Below, one piece after another: positions 19,918-30,136 of a DNA stretch of 64,000 nucleotides. The translations under genes and the position numbers were made by a program. The stretch lies in NCBI GenBank assembly GCA_015493525.1, contig WGCY01000044.1, positions 1 to 64,000 of the forward strand, read 5' to 3'. Numbering within the stretch: position 1 is the stretch's first letter; the number at the start of each line of letters is the position of its first letter. The notes under the pieces were generated by a model. It saw only the letters and a program-made list of their open reading frames with translations. It did not search any database and was not told the DNA's origin. The stretch is from Bacteroidales bacterium (GTDB lineage: Bacteria > Bacteroidota > Bacteroidia > Bacteroidales > F082).

Positions 19918-20568
19918 ATGAATAACAAAATGGAAGACCGGTTTTTTAAAAATATACCTCACAGGACTATTGAGCGGCTGAGCCAGTATCGTCGGGCACT
20001 GCAGATTTATTCAGACAAAGGGAAAACGAGTATCTTCTCTCATCAAATTGCAGCTTTGTTGCATATTACAGCGGTTCAGGTCAGGCGCGACCTGATGCTG
20101 ATTGGCTATTCGGGAAGCCTGCGTAAAGGATATGACATTAACGACCTGATAACACTTATTGGCGAGCTCATTGACAGCCCGGATGGACAGAAGGTGGCCA
20201 TTTTTGGCATGGGCGACCTGGGCAGGGCCATCATTAATTATTTTCGTGGCAAACGGGAAAAATTAAAGATTGTTGCCGGTTTTGACACAAACCCCGAAAA
20301 AGCGAACCATGAGGTTGCCGGCATTCATTGTTACCCTTTGGAAAAAACTGCGGAAATTATTGGTAAAGAAGGAATTAAGATAGGCATTCTTACTGTTCCC
20401 GGCGATCAGGCCGACGAGACTGTCCGTATTATGGTCGAAGCCGGCATCAAAGGGGTTTTAAATTATACGCCTACGCCGGTAGAAGTCCCCGACGATGTTT
20501 ATCTTGAAGAGTATAATATGATCTCTTCCATTGAGAAAGTTGCTTTTTACGTGAAAGAACGTCAATAA
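19918..20568 (+). CDS. rex: Redox-sensing transcriptional repressor Rex
   Basis: This 216-residue protein has an N-terminal winged helix (about 10-80, with IAALLHITAVQVRRDLMLIGYSG) and a Rossmann domain that reads the NADH/NAD+ ratio (VAIFGMGDLGRAI, about 97-110), ending in the domain-swap helix (YNMISSIEKVAFYVKE). Rex releases fermentative and anaerobic genes when NADH rises. No target operon is adjacent; its own promoter carries a palindrome. A strong terminator follows. Confidence 0.96.
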   Translation: MNNKMEDRFFKNIPHRTIERLSQYRRALQIYSDKGKTSIFSHQIAALLHITAVQVRRDLMLIGYSGSLRKGYDINDLITLIGELIDSPDGQKVAIFGMGDLGRAIINYFRGKREKLKIVAGFDTNPEKANHEVAGIHCYPLEKTAEIIGKEGIKIGILTVPGDQADETVRIMVEAGIKGVLNYTPTPVEVPDDVYLEEYNMISSIEKVAFYVKERQ

Positions 20569-20590
20569 AAGTTTGCACTTGCTTTAAAAT

Positions 20591-20620
20591 AAAAAAGTGC
20601 CTGTTTCAAGGCACTTTTTT
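20591..20620. terminator. Bidirectional terminator between rex and recA
   Basis: A perfect 11-bp stem (20591-20601 with 20610-20620) around an 8-base loop, A-tract on one side and T-tract on the other. It can stop both rex (plus) and recA (minus) transcripts, which converge here. Confidence 0.9.
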
Positions 20621-20637
20621 AAATTCTGAAAAAATTA

Positions 20638-21669
20638 TTAATTTTCGCTTTCGGCCAGTGCTGCTTTAATCTTTGTCTCCAGCTCTTCCATCAAATCAGG
20701 GTTGTCAAGAAGAATTTTCTTCACCGCTTCGCGCCCTTGTCCCAGGCGGGTCTCACCGTAGCTAAACCAGGAACCGCTCTTCTTTATAATCTCTTTTTCC
20801 ACGCCAATGTCAATGATTTCACCGATTTTGGAAATTCCCAAACCATACATAATATCAAACTCAGCCTTACGGAAAGGTGGTGCTACCTTGTTTTTCACCA
20901 CTTTCACCCGTACACGGTTTCCGCGTACTTCATCAGTATCTTTAATTTGGCTGATCCGCCGGATATCTAACCTCACCGATGAGTAGAATTTCAGTGCATT
21001 TCCGCCGGTTGTCGTCTCCGGATTGCCAAACATAACACCGATTTTTTCGCGCAGCTGGTTGATGAAGATACAGACCGTATTGGTTTTGCTGATGTTGGCC
21101 GTCAGTTTGCGCAGGGCCTGCGACATCAAACGGGCTTGTAAACCCATTTTCGAGTCGCCCATTTCGCCTTCAATCTCGCTTTTGGGAGTCAGTGCGGCCA
21201 CCGAGTCAATCACAATGACATCAATGGCACCCGAACGAATCAGGTTGTCCGTAATCTCCAGTGCCTGCTCGCCGTTGTCCGGTTGCGAAATCAAGAGGTC
21301 TTCGATGTTTATCCCCAGGCTGGCAGCGTAGTAGCGGTCGAAAGCGTGTTCGGCATCAATAAAGGCGGCAATGCCACCCTCTTTTTGCGCTTCGGCAATC
21401 ACATGCAGTGCCAGCGTTGTTTTTCCCGACGATTCGGGGCCGTAAATCTCTGTTACCCTTCCTTTGGGAAGACCATTAACGCCCAGTGCAAAATCCAGTC
21501 CAATGGAACCCGTGGAGATGGACGGAATCTTCTCCACGTTCGTCGATCCCAGACGCATGATAGCACCCTTGCCATAAGATTTCTCCAGTTTCCCCAACGT
21601 TGCCTCCAGGACTTTTAATTTATTTTGCCGCTCTTTGTCGGCTTTTTGATTTTCTTTATCTGTTGCCAT
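20638..21669 (-). CDS. recA: Recombinase RecA
   Basis: This 343-residue recombinase catalyses strand exchange and activates the SOS response. Walker A is GPESSGKT at residues 77-84, the catalytic glutamate lies in [10 protein letters not shown], Walker B is [10 protein letters not shown], and loop 2 includes [20 protein letters not shown]. Length is normal. It begins 1 base after the stop of the bcp-type peroxiredoxin gene, so it is translationally linked to it. Confidence 0.98.
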   Translation of the reverse strand: MATDKENQKADKERQNKLKVLEATLGKLEKSYGKGAIMRLGSTNVEKIPSISTGSIGLDFALGVNGLPKGRVTEIYGPESSGKTTLALHVIAEAQKEGGIAAFIDAEHAFDRYYAASLGINIEDLLISQPDNGEQALEITDNLIRSGAIDVIVIDSVAALTPKSEIEGEMGDSKMGLQARLMSQALRKLTANISKTNTVCIFINQLREKIGVMFGNPETTTGGNALKFYSSVRLDIRRISQIKDTDEVRGNRVRVKVVKNKVAPPFRKAEFDIMYGLGISKIGEIIDIGVEKEIIKKSGSWFSYGETRLGQGREAVKKILLDNPDLMEELETKIKAALAESEN

Positions 21670-21670
21670 T

Positions 21671-22138
21671 TTATTCGAGATTTAGTTTTTTAACAATTTG
21701 TTCGGTGTGCTCCTTGGTCTTTACTTTGCCGAAGACTTCTGCAATCTTTCCCGCTTCATCAATGATGAAAGTTGAACGAATCAGCCCTTCATATTCCCGG
21801 CCGTATAGTTTTTTCGGACCCCAGACCCCGTAAGCTTTGATGATTTTCTTTTCCGGATCCGACAAAAGCGGAAACGGCAGGTTGTGTTTGGCAATGAATT
21901 TCTGATGCGAGGCCACACTGTCGGGACTTACTCCCACCACGGCATATCCTTTCGATAGCCAGAAATCATAGTTGTCCCTGAAGTTGCAGGCTTCGTTGGT
22001 ACAACCCGATGTGTTGTCTTTGGGATAGAAATACAGGATGAGCTTTTTGCCTTTGAAACCTGATAATGAGATGGGCTTGTCATCCTGGTTAACAGCCGTA
22101 AAATCAGGGGCTAAGTCGCCTTTGTTCAGTTTTGTCAT
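21671..22138 (-). CDS. bcp: Thiol peroxidase, BCP/PrxQ family
   Basis: This 155-residue peroxiredoxin reduces hydroperoxides. The peroxidatic cysteine lies in [11 protein letters not shown], five residues before the resolving cysteine, as in PrxQ. The frame stays open to 22246, but the ATG at 22138 ([13 protein letters not shown]) matches the family N-terminus. Coupling with recA downstream suggests a shared stress-response message. Confidence 0.93.
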   Translation of the reverse strand: MTKLNKGDLAPDFTAVNQDDKPISLSGFKGKKLILYFYPKDNTSGCTNEACNFRDNYDFWLSKGYAVVGVSPDSVASHQKFIAKHNLPFPLLSDPEKKIIKAYGVWGPKKLYGREYEGLIRSTFIIDEAGKIAEVFGKVKTKEHTEQIVKKLNLE

Positions 22139-22467
22139 GGATTTTAATTTGGTAAACAAAGGTACAAATTTTTCGGGAAGCAGAAGAGGCCGAAGAGGAA
22201 TATTTTTACTGTTTTTATTCGGGCGGGCCTGCCCACAGGCTTTCACGGGCTGTCCGTTGTAGCTTCCTCAGTGCTGCTTAGCATCTGTAGGCAGCGTGTG
22301 GGCTTCTCTTGCGTCAGCCTCCACCTGCCAACAGTTGCTATGCATCCCTTTCGTCAGGCTGCCACTTCCATCCCTTCCGCAGGATTTACGGTTTGTTAAC
22401 GGTATAATTCATTAAATTTCATTATCGTTTTCAAAAATCAGTTTAGTTTTGTGGAAAATTTAAACCA
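22139..22467. other. Intergenic region with a GC-rich, repeat-like block
   Basis: No gene is supported between bcp and galK. Bases about 22210-22390 are much richer in G and C than the flanks and read like a degenerate family repeat rather than coding sequence. Stops occur in all frames. The right end (22400-22467) is AT-rich and holds the galK promoter. Confidence 0.5.
22444..22451 (+). promoter_or_regulatory. -7 box for galK
   Basis: TAGTTTTG matches TAnnTTTG and ends 16 bases before the TTG start of galK. The -33 region is not clear. Confidence 0.45.
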
Positions 22468-23625
22468 TTGAAAACAGCACAATTTTTATCGAAATACAAG
22501 AAACAAACGAACGGCAGCGACCGTTTCCTTTTCTTTGCCCCGGGGCGGGTAAACCTCATGGGCGACCACACCGATTACACCGGTGGCTATGTGCTGCCCG
22601 CAGCCATCTCCTCCGGTACGTTTCTGTTTGTCCGCCTGCTTCCGCAAGATGAAATACGGCTTACCTCTGAAAACCTCGGTGAGCACAAAACAATTTCGCC
22701 TGAAGCCTTTTCAAAACGGCAAAACAGCTGGACTGATTATCCCGTGGGAGTATTAAACGAACTGGAAAAAAGAGGCTGGAAAAAACAGGGCATGGAACTG
22801 GTTTATTTTGGCGATATACCCATGAATGCCGGTTTGTCAGGCTCTGCTTCCATGGAGATGGTAACTGCTTTTGCCATGAATACGATTTTTGAACTGGGGA
22901 TTTCGGCAAAAGAGCTGGCTTTGCTTTCGCAGAAGGCAGAAAATGATTTTGTGGGTGTTCAATGCGGCATCATGGACCAATACACCATTGCCTTTGCAAG
23001 GCCTGAACACGCCCTCATGCTCGACTGTCATGCCCTGGAACATCGCGAGGTTCCCGTTTCGCTGGATGGATACCAGTTTGTGGCCGTCAACAGCAACGTG
23101 GACCGTGCTTTGGTAAGCTCCGGCTACAACCAGCGTGTGAAAGAGTTGCACGAAGTAAGGAAGGTTATCAACACTTTTTTTGAGGTGCCTTATCTCGGAA
23201 GCCTTACCGGGGAGGATAATGAATGGCTTGACAAACTGGTGGAAGACCCGTTGCTGAAGAAACGGCTGCGCCATGTGGTAAACGAAAATACACGGGTCAG
23301 CCTGGCTGCCGAATTGCTGGAACAACAAAAAACGGAGCTTTTCGGCAAGCTGATGTATGATTCGCACGACTCGCTGGCTTACGATTTTGAAGTAAGTTGC
23401 AGGGAACTGGATGTTCTGGTGAAGTTGGCTTCCCAAGTAGAGGGCGTTGCGGGTGCCCGCATGACCGGGGCAGGCTTCGGAGGGTGTACCCTGAACCTTG
23501 TAAAAACGGATGCCGTTGCCGGCTTTCAGCGTAAGGTTATGATGGATTACAAAAAAGAAACCGGTCTGGAAGCCTCTGTTTTCCCTCTGTCGTTCAAAGG
23601 TGAAATAAGGGAAATTACAAATTGA
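22468..23625 (+). CDS. galK: Galactokinase
   Basis: This 385-residue GHMP kinase phosphorylates galactose at C1 in the Leloir pathway. It has the galactokinase signature PGRVNLMGDHTDY (about 28-40), the ATP loop GLSGSASMEM (about 117-126; usually GLSSSAS), the catalytic aspartate in CGIMDQY, and motif 3 ARMTGAGFGGC near 330. The start must be TTG at 22468, because the first in-frame ATG lies inside the signature. It is alone; no galT or transporter is adjacent. Confidence 0.94.
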   Translation: MKTAQFLSKYKKQTNGSDRFLFFAPGRVNLMGDHTDYTGGYVLPAAISSGTFLFVRLLPQDEIRLTSENLGEHKTISPEAFSKRQNSWTDYPVGVLNELEKRGWKKQGMELVYFGDIPMNAGLSGSASMEMVTAFAMNTIFELGISAKELALLSQKAENDFVGVQCGIMDQYTIAFARPEHALMLDCHALEHREVPVSLDGYQFVAVNSNVDRALVSSGYNQRVKELHEVRKVINTFFEVPYLGSLTGEDNEWLDKLVEDPLLKKRLRHVVNENTRVSLAAELLEQQKTELFGKLMYDSHDSLAYDFEVSCRELDVLVKLASQVEGVAGARMTGAGFGGCTLNLVKTDAVAGFQRKVMMDYKKETGLEASVFPLSFKGEIREITN

Positions 23626-23824
23626 CAGGGTTTATATTGGTTGGGCTATAGTGCGTGCCGCAGTTTCAAAGTTATATTTTAACGAACTCTCTGAAATTTT
23701 TCCTGTCTATCACTTTCAATTGTTCTTTGATACATTTCTTTTTTATATAAATCAAATTATTGTAATGACCAATAGTTATGTCTAAAAGATATTACGCAGT
23801 AACTCTCGTTCGCTTGTGCACAAC

Positions 23825-24781
23825 TTATTGATACACGGTAGTAAAATAAATAAACGCTACGTATATTATTACCAGGAGGATTCCTTCGGTACGGTTGAGC
23901 GTATTTTTTGTTTTGCCGAGTTTGGCAAAAGCCAGCAGCAATAATCCCGATGCAAAAACAAGTCCCAGTTCAATATTTAATTTGGGCGAGTAGGGGATGG
24001 GCTTTATCAGGGCGGTAACACCCAAAACCAACAGAATATTTAAGATGTTGGAACCCACGGCATTGCCCAGGGCCATGTCGGCATTGTTTTTCCGCGCGGC
24101 AATGATGGAGGTAGCCAGTTCGGGAAGCGAGGTGGCCCCGGCTACTAGTGTCAGCCCCATGGCTGTTTCGCTGATGCCCATGGCGGAAGCAATTTTTACC
24201 GCGCCATCCACAATCCATTTACCGCCAAAATAGAGGCCGAGGCCTCCTGCCGTGATAAACAGCAGGGAAAGCCCCCACGAGTATTGTTTAAAATCTTCTT
24301 GCCCGGAGGAAGGCGTTTCCCCTTGTTTGAAAAAGGTGAAGTAGAGAAAGAAGCTGAGAAAAATCAATAAAATAATACCATCGTAACGGCTGATGATGTT
24401 TGGACGGCCGAAAATAAAATCGTTGGCCAATACAAAGAGCAGCACGGGAGCAAAAAGGCTGAACGGAATGTCTCTTTTCAGTGTTTTCTTTTGAAAATGA
24501 ATGGGAATAATGAGGGCTGCCGCTCCTACCACCAGGAGCGTATTGGTAATGTTGCTGCCAAGGATATTCCCAATGGCAAGGTCCGTGTTTCCTTTGATCC
24601 CTGCAAAAATATTGACGATAAGTTCCGGCAGTGAGGTGCCGAGGGCTACAATGGTAAGCCCCATCACCATTTGTGAGACTTTTAATTTGATGCCAATGCT
24701 GCTGGCCCCGTTTACCAGCATTTGCGCCCCGGCAATCAAAATGACAAAACCTGAAAAAAAAGAGAGGTAGGTGATAAACAT
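23825..24781 (-). CDS. Calcium/sodium antiporter (CaCA family, YrbG-like)
   Basis: This 318-residue membrane protein has ten predicted helices in two inverted halves. Each half carries the alpha-repeat motif: ALGTSLPELIVN...GNILGSNITN in the first and VAGATSLPELATS...GNAVGSNILN in the second. These repeats bind the exchanged cation. It probably exports Ca2+ against Na+ or H+. It lies 11 bases downstream of the channel gene on the same strand, so the two form an ion-homeostasis pair. Confidence 0.92.
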   Translation of the reverse strand: MFITYLSFFSGFVILIAGAQMLVNGASSIGIKLKVSQMVMGLTIVALGTSLPELIVNIFAGIKGNTDLAIGNILGSNITNTLLVVGAAALIIPIHFQKKTLKRDIPFSLFAPVLLFVLANDFIFGRPNIISRYDGIILLIFLSFFLYFTFFKQGETPSSGQEDFKQYSWGLSLLFITAGGLGLYFGGKWIVDGAVKIASAMGISETAMGLTLVAGATSLPELATSIIAARKNNADMALGNAVGSNILNILLVLGVTALIKPIPYSPKLNIELGLVFASGLLLLAFAKLGKTKNTLNRTEGILLVIIYVAFIYFTTVYQ

Positions 24782-24792
24782 GGAAAACGAAA

Positions 24793-25830
24793 TTAACGAT
24801 TGTTGTTTTTTTGACGATGGGAACCGTGTAGGATTTTTTGCATTTCTTCTACCTGTTCTTTTGTCCCGAGGACAAAAATCTTGGAATCGGGATAAAGTTT
24901 GGTATCCGGCGTGGGGTTCAGGATGTATTCGCCGGTAGCCGCTTTGTAACCGATAATGTTGGCACCGGTTTTTTTCCGAAACTCCAGCTCTTTGATGGGC
25001 TTATGCAAAAGGTCCTGGGGTAAATTGGTACACATGATCTCCATAAGCTGCACCGGTGAATCCCCATGAATGTTCAGGTGTTCCATAAACTCCAGCACAT
25101 CGGGCTGGGCCACGAGGGTAGCCATGTGCGCACCGCCCACACGTTCGGGCATAACAACATTGCTGACACCGGCCATGCGCAATTTCTTCTCAGCACTCTC
25201 GCTGGAGGCACGGCTGATAATGTTGATGTTTGGATTCAGTGTCCGGGCTGTAAGTACCACAAAAAGGTTGTCTGTATCCAGCGGCAACGTCGTTATCAAC
25301 GACCGGGCTTTGTGAATACCGGCTTTCACAAGTACCTCATCTTCTGTGGAATCGCCCTCAATAAACTGGATGTCCCCGGCTATCTTGTTCACCACAAGTT
25401 CATGGTCGTTGTCAATCACAATTACTTTTTCGCCGAAAGCGGTAAGCTCGAAAACTACCTGGCTTCCAATCCGGCCATAGCCACAGACAATAATATGATT
25501 TTCCATCTTTTTTTGTTTTAAATGTTTGAGGTTGCCGCCAAAGAAAAAGCTCAGTTGCGTTTTGAACAGGCTCTGGGTAAGATTGGACAGAAAGTAGGCA
25601 AGTACGCCGAGGCTGGAGATAATAAGGAAAATGGTAAATATCTTTCCCGGATCCGAAAGCGGCCTTATTTCGCGAAACCCGACCGTGGACACAGTGATAA
25701 CCGTCATATACAATGCATCCAGCAGGGGATAGGACTCGATAATCATATATCCCGCAGTGCCGATGACCATGAGAACAAGCACGTAAATACCGGCTTTTAT
25801 CAACTCGGGTGTCTGGTCAAAATATCTCAA
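24793..25830 (-). CDS. Potassium-channel-like protein with RCK (TrkA-N/TrkA-C) domains
   Basis: This 345-residue protein has two transmembrane helices with a pore loop (residues 10-90), a TrkA-N Rossmann domain (about 110-225, HIIVCGYGRIGSQV) and a TrkA-C domain (about 250-335). The selectivity filter reads TVSTVGFRE instead of TVGYGD, so the tyrosine and the following glycine are changed, which may alter selectivity. It is cotranscribed with the cation antiporter. Divergent from the uracil-DNA glycosylase gene. Confidence 0.9.
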   Translation of the reverse strand: MRYFDQTPELIKAGIYVLVLMVIGTAGYMIIESYPLLDALYMTVITVSTVGFREIRPLSDPGKIFTIFLIISSLGVLAYFLSNLTQSLFKTQLSFFFGGNLKHLKQKKMENHIIVCGYGRIGSQVVFELTAFGEKVIVIDNDHELVVNKIAGDIQFIEGDSTEDEVLVKAGIHKARSLITTLPLDTDNLFVVLTARTLNPNINIISRASSESAEKKLRMAGVSNVVMPERVGGAHMATLVAQPDVLEFMEHLNIHGDSPVQLMEIMCTNLPQDLLHKPIKELEFRKKTGANIIGYKAATGEYILNPTPDTKLYPDSKIFVLGTKEQVEEMQKILHGSHRQKNNNR

Positions 25831-26000
25831 AAAGCAATCTTTTAGTTTTATGCAAAACTAAGAAATTATAGCCTTGGCAAGGCTGTCCCGATTTGAAAAG
25901 CATCCATCCGGCTGCCGGTATTTTGTTAATTTTGTGAAAGTAATCCTGCAGAACGGATGCAAAATATTTTTTGAAATATATTTTCTTAAAAGCAGAGAGA

Positions 26001-26591
26001 ATGTTGGAAGAACAGTTAAAACAGATAAATGACGAGGTGCTGGCCTGCACCCAATGTGGTTTGCGCAAAGAGCGGCATCAGGTTGTCTTTGGAAGCGGCA
26101 ATCCGCAGGCCCCGGTTTTTATTGTGGGTGAAGCCCCTGGCTTTGAAGAGGACAAAACAGGCGTGGCTTTTGTGGGGAAATCAGGGCAACTGTTGGAGAA
26201 AATCCTGCTGGCCTGTAATTTCAGCCGCGAGAAGGAGGTTTACATGGGCAATATTGTGAAATGCCGCCCGCCGCATAACCGCACCCCGTCAATACAGGAG
26301 CAGGCTGCCTGTCTGCCTTACCTTACACGGCAGATAGAGATTATCCGGCCTAAAATTATTATTCTGCTGGGATCGGTTGCCTTGAAGGCGTTTTTTGGGC
26401 CTTCTTCACGCATAACACGGGAACGCGGAATTTGGAAAAACTGGTTTCAGTATCCGGTTATGCCCACCTATCATCCATCGGCTTTGCTGCGAAACCCAAC
26501 ACTGAAACGGGATGCCTGGGAAGATTTTAAGAAAGTCATTGTCCGATACCGTGAATTGGTTGACAGCCAACACGCTTGTAAATATATTTGA
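26001..26591 (+). CDS. Uracil-DNA glycosylase, type 4 (Fe-S)
   Basis: This 196-residue enzyme removes uracil from DNA. It has the N-terminal CxxC (CTQCGL) and two later cysteines (KCRPP, AACLPYL) that bind a [4Fe-4S] cluster, motif A GEAPGFEEDKTGVAFVGKSGQLL-like with GEAPG, and motif B HPSALLRNP. The start at 26001 is preferred over 25971 because it directly precedes the family N-terminus and follows a purine-rich AGAGAGA. Confidence 0.92.
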   Translation: MLEEQLKQINDEVLACTQCGLRKERHQVVFGSGNPQAPVFIVGEAPGFEEDKTGVAFVGKSGQLLEKILLACNFSREKEVYMGNIVKCRPPHNRTPSIQEQAACLPYLTRQIEIIRPKIIILLGSVALKAFFGPSSRITRERGIWKNWFQYPVMPTYHPSALLRNPTLKRDAWEDFKKVIVRYRELVDSQHACKYI

Positions 26592-26760
26592 AATCGGGCT
26601 CTGGAAAAATTTAAACATATCAATTGGATGAACAATTACTGCTGTCAACAATTGGCTTTGATCAAAAATTATGGTACATACCGCAGTTAGTGCTTCGTAG
26701 ATAAAAGTAAATCTAAAAAACACAGAAACTACTCCCCGTTACAATTCTGAAAAATATCGG

Positions 26761-27999
26761 CTAAACTGCTGCTTTCAGCTTGGCGATACTGGAGTTTCCG
26801 AGTTTCTCTTCTGCGTAGCGGAGCGTAACGCGCCATGTCTTGGTCCTCTTTTTGGAAGGCAGGTCAAACATGGCATCCATCAGAATGGTTTCGAGTATAG
26901 AACGCAGTCCGCGGGCACCCAGTTTAAATTCAATGGATTTCTCCACCACAAAATCAAAAACAGCATCTTCAAATGTCAGTTTTATGCCGTCGATATCAAA
27001 AAGCTTGACAAACTGCTTTACGAGTGCATTTTTGGGTTCCAGAAGAATACGTCTCAGGGCTTCTTTGTCCAGCGGATTGAGGTAAGTGAGAATGGGCAGG
27101 CGGCCTACAATCTCGGGAATCAGTCCGAATTTCTTCAGGTCGGCAGGCGAAATATATTGCAACAGGTTTTCCATGTCGATGCCCTCTTCCTTGTGCCCGG
27201 CAAAAGTATAGCCTACCACGTTGGTACGCAGGCGTGCAGCAATAATCCGTTCGATGCCCTGAAAAGCACCTCCGGAGATAAAAAGAATGTCCTTGGTGTT
27301 TACCTGGATCATTTTCTGCTCGGGATGTTTACGCCCTCCCTGTGGGGGCACATTGATAATAGCCCCTTCCAGCAGTTTCAGCAATGCCTGCTGAACCCCT
27401 TCGCCGGATACATCGCGGGTGATGGATGGGTTGTCGCTTTTGCGGGCAATTTTGTCAATCTCATCGATGAAAATAATCCCTTTTTCCGCAGCTTTTACGT
27501 CGTAGTCAGCCGATTGTAAAAGGCGGGTGAGGATGCTTTCCACATCTTCTCCCACGTAACCTGCCTCTGTCAGGACAGTGGCATCGGCAATGGCAAACGG
27601 CACATGCAGCATACGGGCGATGGTACGGGCCAGCAGTGTTTTTCCTGTTCCGGTGTCGCCAACGAGAACAATGTTGGATTTTTCAATTTCAACATCGTTG
27701 TTGTCCGTTGACTGCCCGATACGTTTGTAGTGGTTGTAAACAGCTACCGAAAGGACTTTTTTGGCATCTTCCTGGCCAATCACATACTGATCGAGAAAAG
27801 CTTTTATCTCAGCAGGTTTTAGCAGGGTATGGTCAATCTTCAGCTCTTTTCCTTTGGCGTTCAGTTCCTCATCGAGGATGGTTTTTGCCTGCTCAATACA
27901 ATAATTGCAGATTTTGGCTTCCATTCCGGTAACCAACAGTTCTGTTTCCGATTTGGGCCTGCCGCAAAAAGAACAATGTTCTTCTTTAGTTTTTGCCAT
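26761..27999 (-). CDS. clpX: ATP-dependent Clp protease ATP-binding subunit ClpX
   Basis: This 412-residue AAA+ unfoldase feeds substrates to ClpP. The zinc-binding domain has Cys9, Cys12, Cys31 and Cys34. Walker A is GDTGTGKT, Walker B is IIFIDEIDK, and the pore and IGF-type loops lie in the usual places. It ends a tig-clpP-clpX operon; the gap to clpP is 73 bases. Confidence 0.97.
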   Translation of the reverse strand: MAKTKEEHCSFCGRPKSETELLVTGMEAKICNYCIEQAKTILDEELNAKGKELKIDHTLLKPAEIKAFLDQYVIGQEDAKKVLSVAVYNHYKRIGQSTDNNDVEIEKSNIVLVGDTGTGKTLLARTIARMLHVPFAIADATVLTEAGYVGEDVESILTRLLQSADYDVKAAEKGIIFIDEIDKIARKSDNPSITRDVSGEGVQQALLKLLEGAIINVPPQGGRKHPEQKMIQVNTKDILFISGGAFQGIERIIAARLRTNVVGYTFAGHKEEGIDMENLLQYISPADLKKFGLIPEIVGRLPILTYLNPLDKEALRRILLEPKNALVKQFVKLFDIDGIKLTFEDAVFDFVVEKSIEFKLGARGLRSILETILMDAMFDLPSKKRTKTWRVTLRYAEEKLGNSSIAKLKAAV

Positions 28000-28072
28000 G
28001 ATAATAATTTATTGCTGCTTTATGTCCTGCACAAAACAACTATTTTGTTTATAAAAGACCGGTGTGGGCAAT

Positions 28073-28753
28073 CTATTTTTCTTTACGAACAAGAACTTCA
28101 TCAATCATCCCGTAATCTTTGGCCTCTGTCGCTGTCATCCAGTAGTCGCGGTCGCTGTCTTTCCAGACTTTTTTATAGGTCTGGCCACTGTGTTTCGAGA
28201 TGATTTCGTAAAGTTCTTTTTTGAGCTTTTGAATCTCGCGGGCAGTAATTTCAATATCGGAAGCCTGGCCTTCGGCACCTCCCATGGGCTGGTGAATCAG
28301 TACCCTGGAGTGCGTCAGTGCGGTACGCTTGCCTTTTTCGCCTGCACACAAAATGACGGCACCCATGGAAGCGGCCATCCCCGTGCAAATAGTTGCTACA
28401 TCAGGTTTTATATACTGCATGGTGTCGTAGATTCCCAATCCGGCATAGACCGAGCCGCCGGGCGTGTTCAGGTAAATCTGGATGTCGCGGGCAGAATCAA
28501 CGGACTCCAGAAACAGCAACTGTGCCTGGATAATGTTGGCCACATAATCATCGATGGGAACACCGAGAAAAATAATCCTATCCATCATCAAGCGCGAAAA
28601 GACATCCATCTGGGCCACATTCATCTGCCGCTCTTCAATAATGGTGGGGGAGATATAATTTCCGTAAACCGAACTATAGCGTTCCAGTGTCAAACTGCTG
28701 ATACCATGATGTTTCGTGGCAAATTTTCTGAACTCTTTGCTGCTGTTGTCCAT
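28073..28753 (-). CDS. clpP: ATP-dependent Clp protease proteolytic subunit ClpP
   Basis: This 226-residue serine peptidase has the catalytic serine Ser129 in TGMAASMG and the histidine His154 in LIHQPMGGAEGQA. The start ATG at 28753 sits 4 bases after the tig stop codon; the frame is open upstream inside tig, but those codons are unlikely to be used. The N-terminus is about 30 residues longer than in E. coli ClpP, as in other Bacteroidota. Confidence 0.96.
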   Translation of the reverse strand: MDNSSKEFRKFATKHHGISSLTLERYSSVYGNYISPTIIEERQMNVAQMDVFSRLMMDRIIFLGVPIDDYVANIIQAQLLFLESVDSARDIQIYLNTPGGSVYAGLGIYDTMQYIKPDVATICTGMAASMGAVILCAGEKGKRTALTHSRVLIHQPMGGAEGQASDIEITAREIQKLKKELYEIISKHSGQTYKKVWKDSDRDYWMTATEAKDYGMIDEVLVRKEK

Positions 28754-28757
28754 GGGA

Positions 28758-30107
28758 TTATTGTTTAGGTGTTGAAATAATCTTGATAAACTCGTCTGTG
28801 GAGACCTCTTTTTCATCCTTCCCGATTTTCTCTTTAAAGAAAGTGATATACCGTTCGTCCATCAGCTCGCCGAAGATACGGTTATACTCTTCTTCGTTGC
28901 TCAAAAGCTGGTCAACAATCCCTTCCATCTGCGGGTTGGGTTCGCCGCCACCGGGTATCTGAAAATAAGCCCTGACCTTGTTACGCACATCTTCGCGGGT
29001 TACCCTCAGTGCATCGCCATAAGCATTGATAAGTTTCTCTTCGATAAGCTGCCATTTAAAAGTTTTGGCGTAGCTGTCGTACTGGCCATCAATTTGTTCT
29101 TTGGTAGCTTTTTCTTTGTTGCTTTCATACAACCAGCGTTTCAGAAATTCGTCCGGTAACTCCGGGTTTATCTCTTTGAGCAGATAGTCGATGGTGTCGG
29201 AAACAAACTGTTTGTCCGCATCTTTCTGGTAATGGCCGGCAAGGTCTTCGCGAATACGGTTTCTAAATTCTTCTTCTGTTTTCAGGTCATCGGAAGGATA
29301 GACCTTTTTGTAAAACTCTTCGTTCAGTTCTGCCGGGATGGTGTGTGTAATCTCTTCAATCTCAAAAGCATAATCTGCTTTTAGTTTTTCGTCGCCATCG
29401 GCCAGCCCGAGCAGTTCTTTGACTTTTTCGTCGTTTTTAAAAGCTTTGGCAGGATTGAACACTACCCGTTTCCCTTTTTCTTTACCGACAAATTTTTTCT
29501 GAATTGTCTTCAGTGCCAGATCAGAAATGACAAAAGAGGCCTCTTTGGTATGGCCATCCTCCAGGTCATTGCCTTCTTCGTCCACCTGGACAAATTTTCC
29601 TTTTACCGAATCTTCCACCTCAGCCTTTTCGGGATGTTCTTCTTTGCCAAGGCGTTTCCTGATGTCGTTCAGGGCATTTTCTACTTCCCCATCACTCACT
29701 TTAATTTTATGATAGGGAATTTTTATCTCTTCCGAAAGGTCAACCTTTACATCGGGAGCCATGCCAATGTCAAAAAAGAAATCGAAATCTTTCTGCTTGT
29801 CAAAATCAAGGGTAGCTGTTTTTTCCTCGTTTGGCAAAGGGTTTCCCAGTACATTGATTTTATTTTCCACGAGATAGTTGTTGAGGGCATCGGAGACACT
29901 TTTGTTTACCTCATCGGCAAGGACAGCTTTTCCGTACATTCTTTTAATCATTCCCATGGGAACCATTCCGGGCCTGAACCCGGGCATTTTGGCCTCTTTG
30001 CGATAGGCTTTTAATTGCTGGTTAACTTTGTCGATGTAATCTTCTTCTTTCAGGTTAATGTGAACAAGAGCAGTGAGATTTCCGCTTTCTTCTTTTGTAA
30101 TGTTCAT
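28758..30107 (-). CDS. tig: Trigger factor
   Basis: This 449-residue ribosome-bound chaperone has the N-terminal ribosome-binding region (the FRKGKVP-like loop appears as MPGFRPGMVPMGMI, about 39-52), a diverged FKBP-like middle, and a long helical C-terminal chaperone domain (about 250-420). It is the first protein gene after tRNA-Leu and heads the clpP-clpX operon, a classic order. Confidence 0.93.
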   Translation of the reverse strand: MNITKEESGNLTALVHINLKEEDYIDKVNQQLKAYRKEAKMPGFRPGMVPMGMIKRMYGKAVLADEVNKSVSDALNNYLVENKINVLGNPLPNEEKTATLDFDKQKDFDFFFDIGMAPDVKVDLSEEIKIPYHKIKVSDGEVENALNDIRKRLGKEEHPEKAEVEDSVKGKFVQVDEEGNDLEDGHTKEASFVISDLALKTIQKKFVGKEKGKRVVFNPAKAFKNDEKVKELLGLADGDEKLKADYAFEIEEITHTIPAELNEEFYKKVYPSDDLKTEEEFRNRIREDLAGHYQKDADKQFVSDTIDYLLKEINPELPDEFLKRWLYESNKEKATKEQIDGQYDSYAKTFKWQLIEEKLINAYGDALRVTREDVRNKVRAYFQIPGGGEPNPQMEGIVDQLLSNEEEYNRIFGELMDERYITFFKEKIGKDEKEVSTDEFIKIISTPKQ

Positions 30108-30136
30108 TGAAATGACTTTTGTTTATATAAAAAATG

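Noticed and set aside
28064-28768. 234-codon plus-strand frame opposite clpP
   Set aside because: Mirror frame of clpP; no motif and no promoter.
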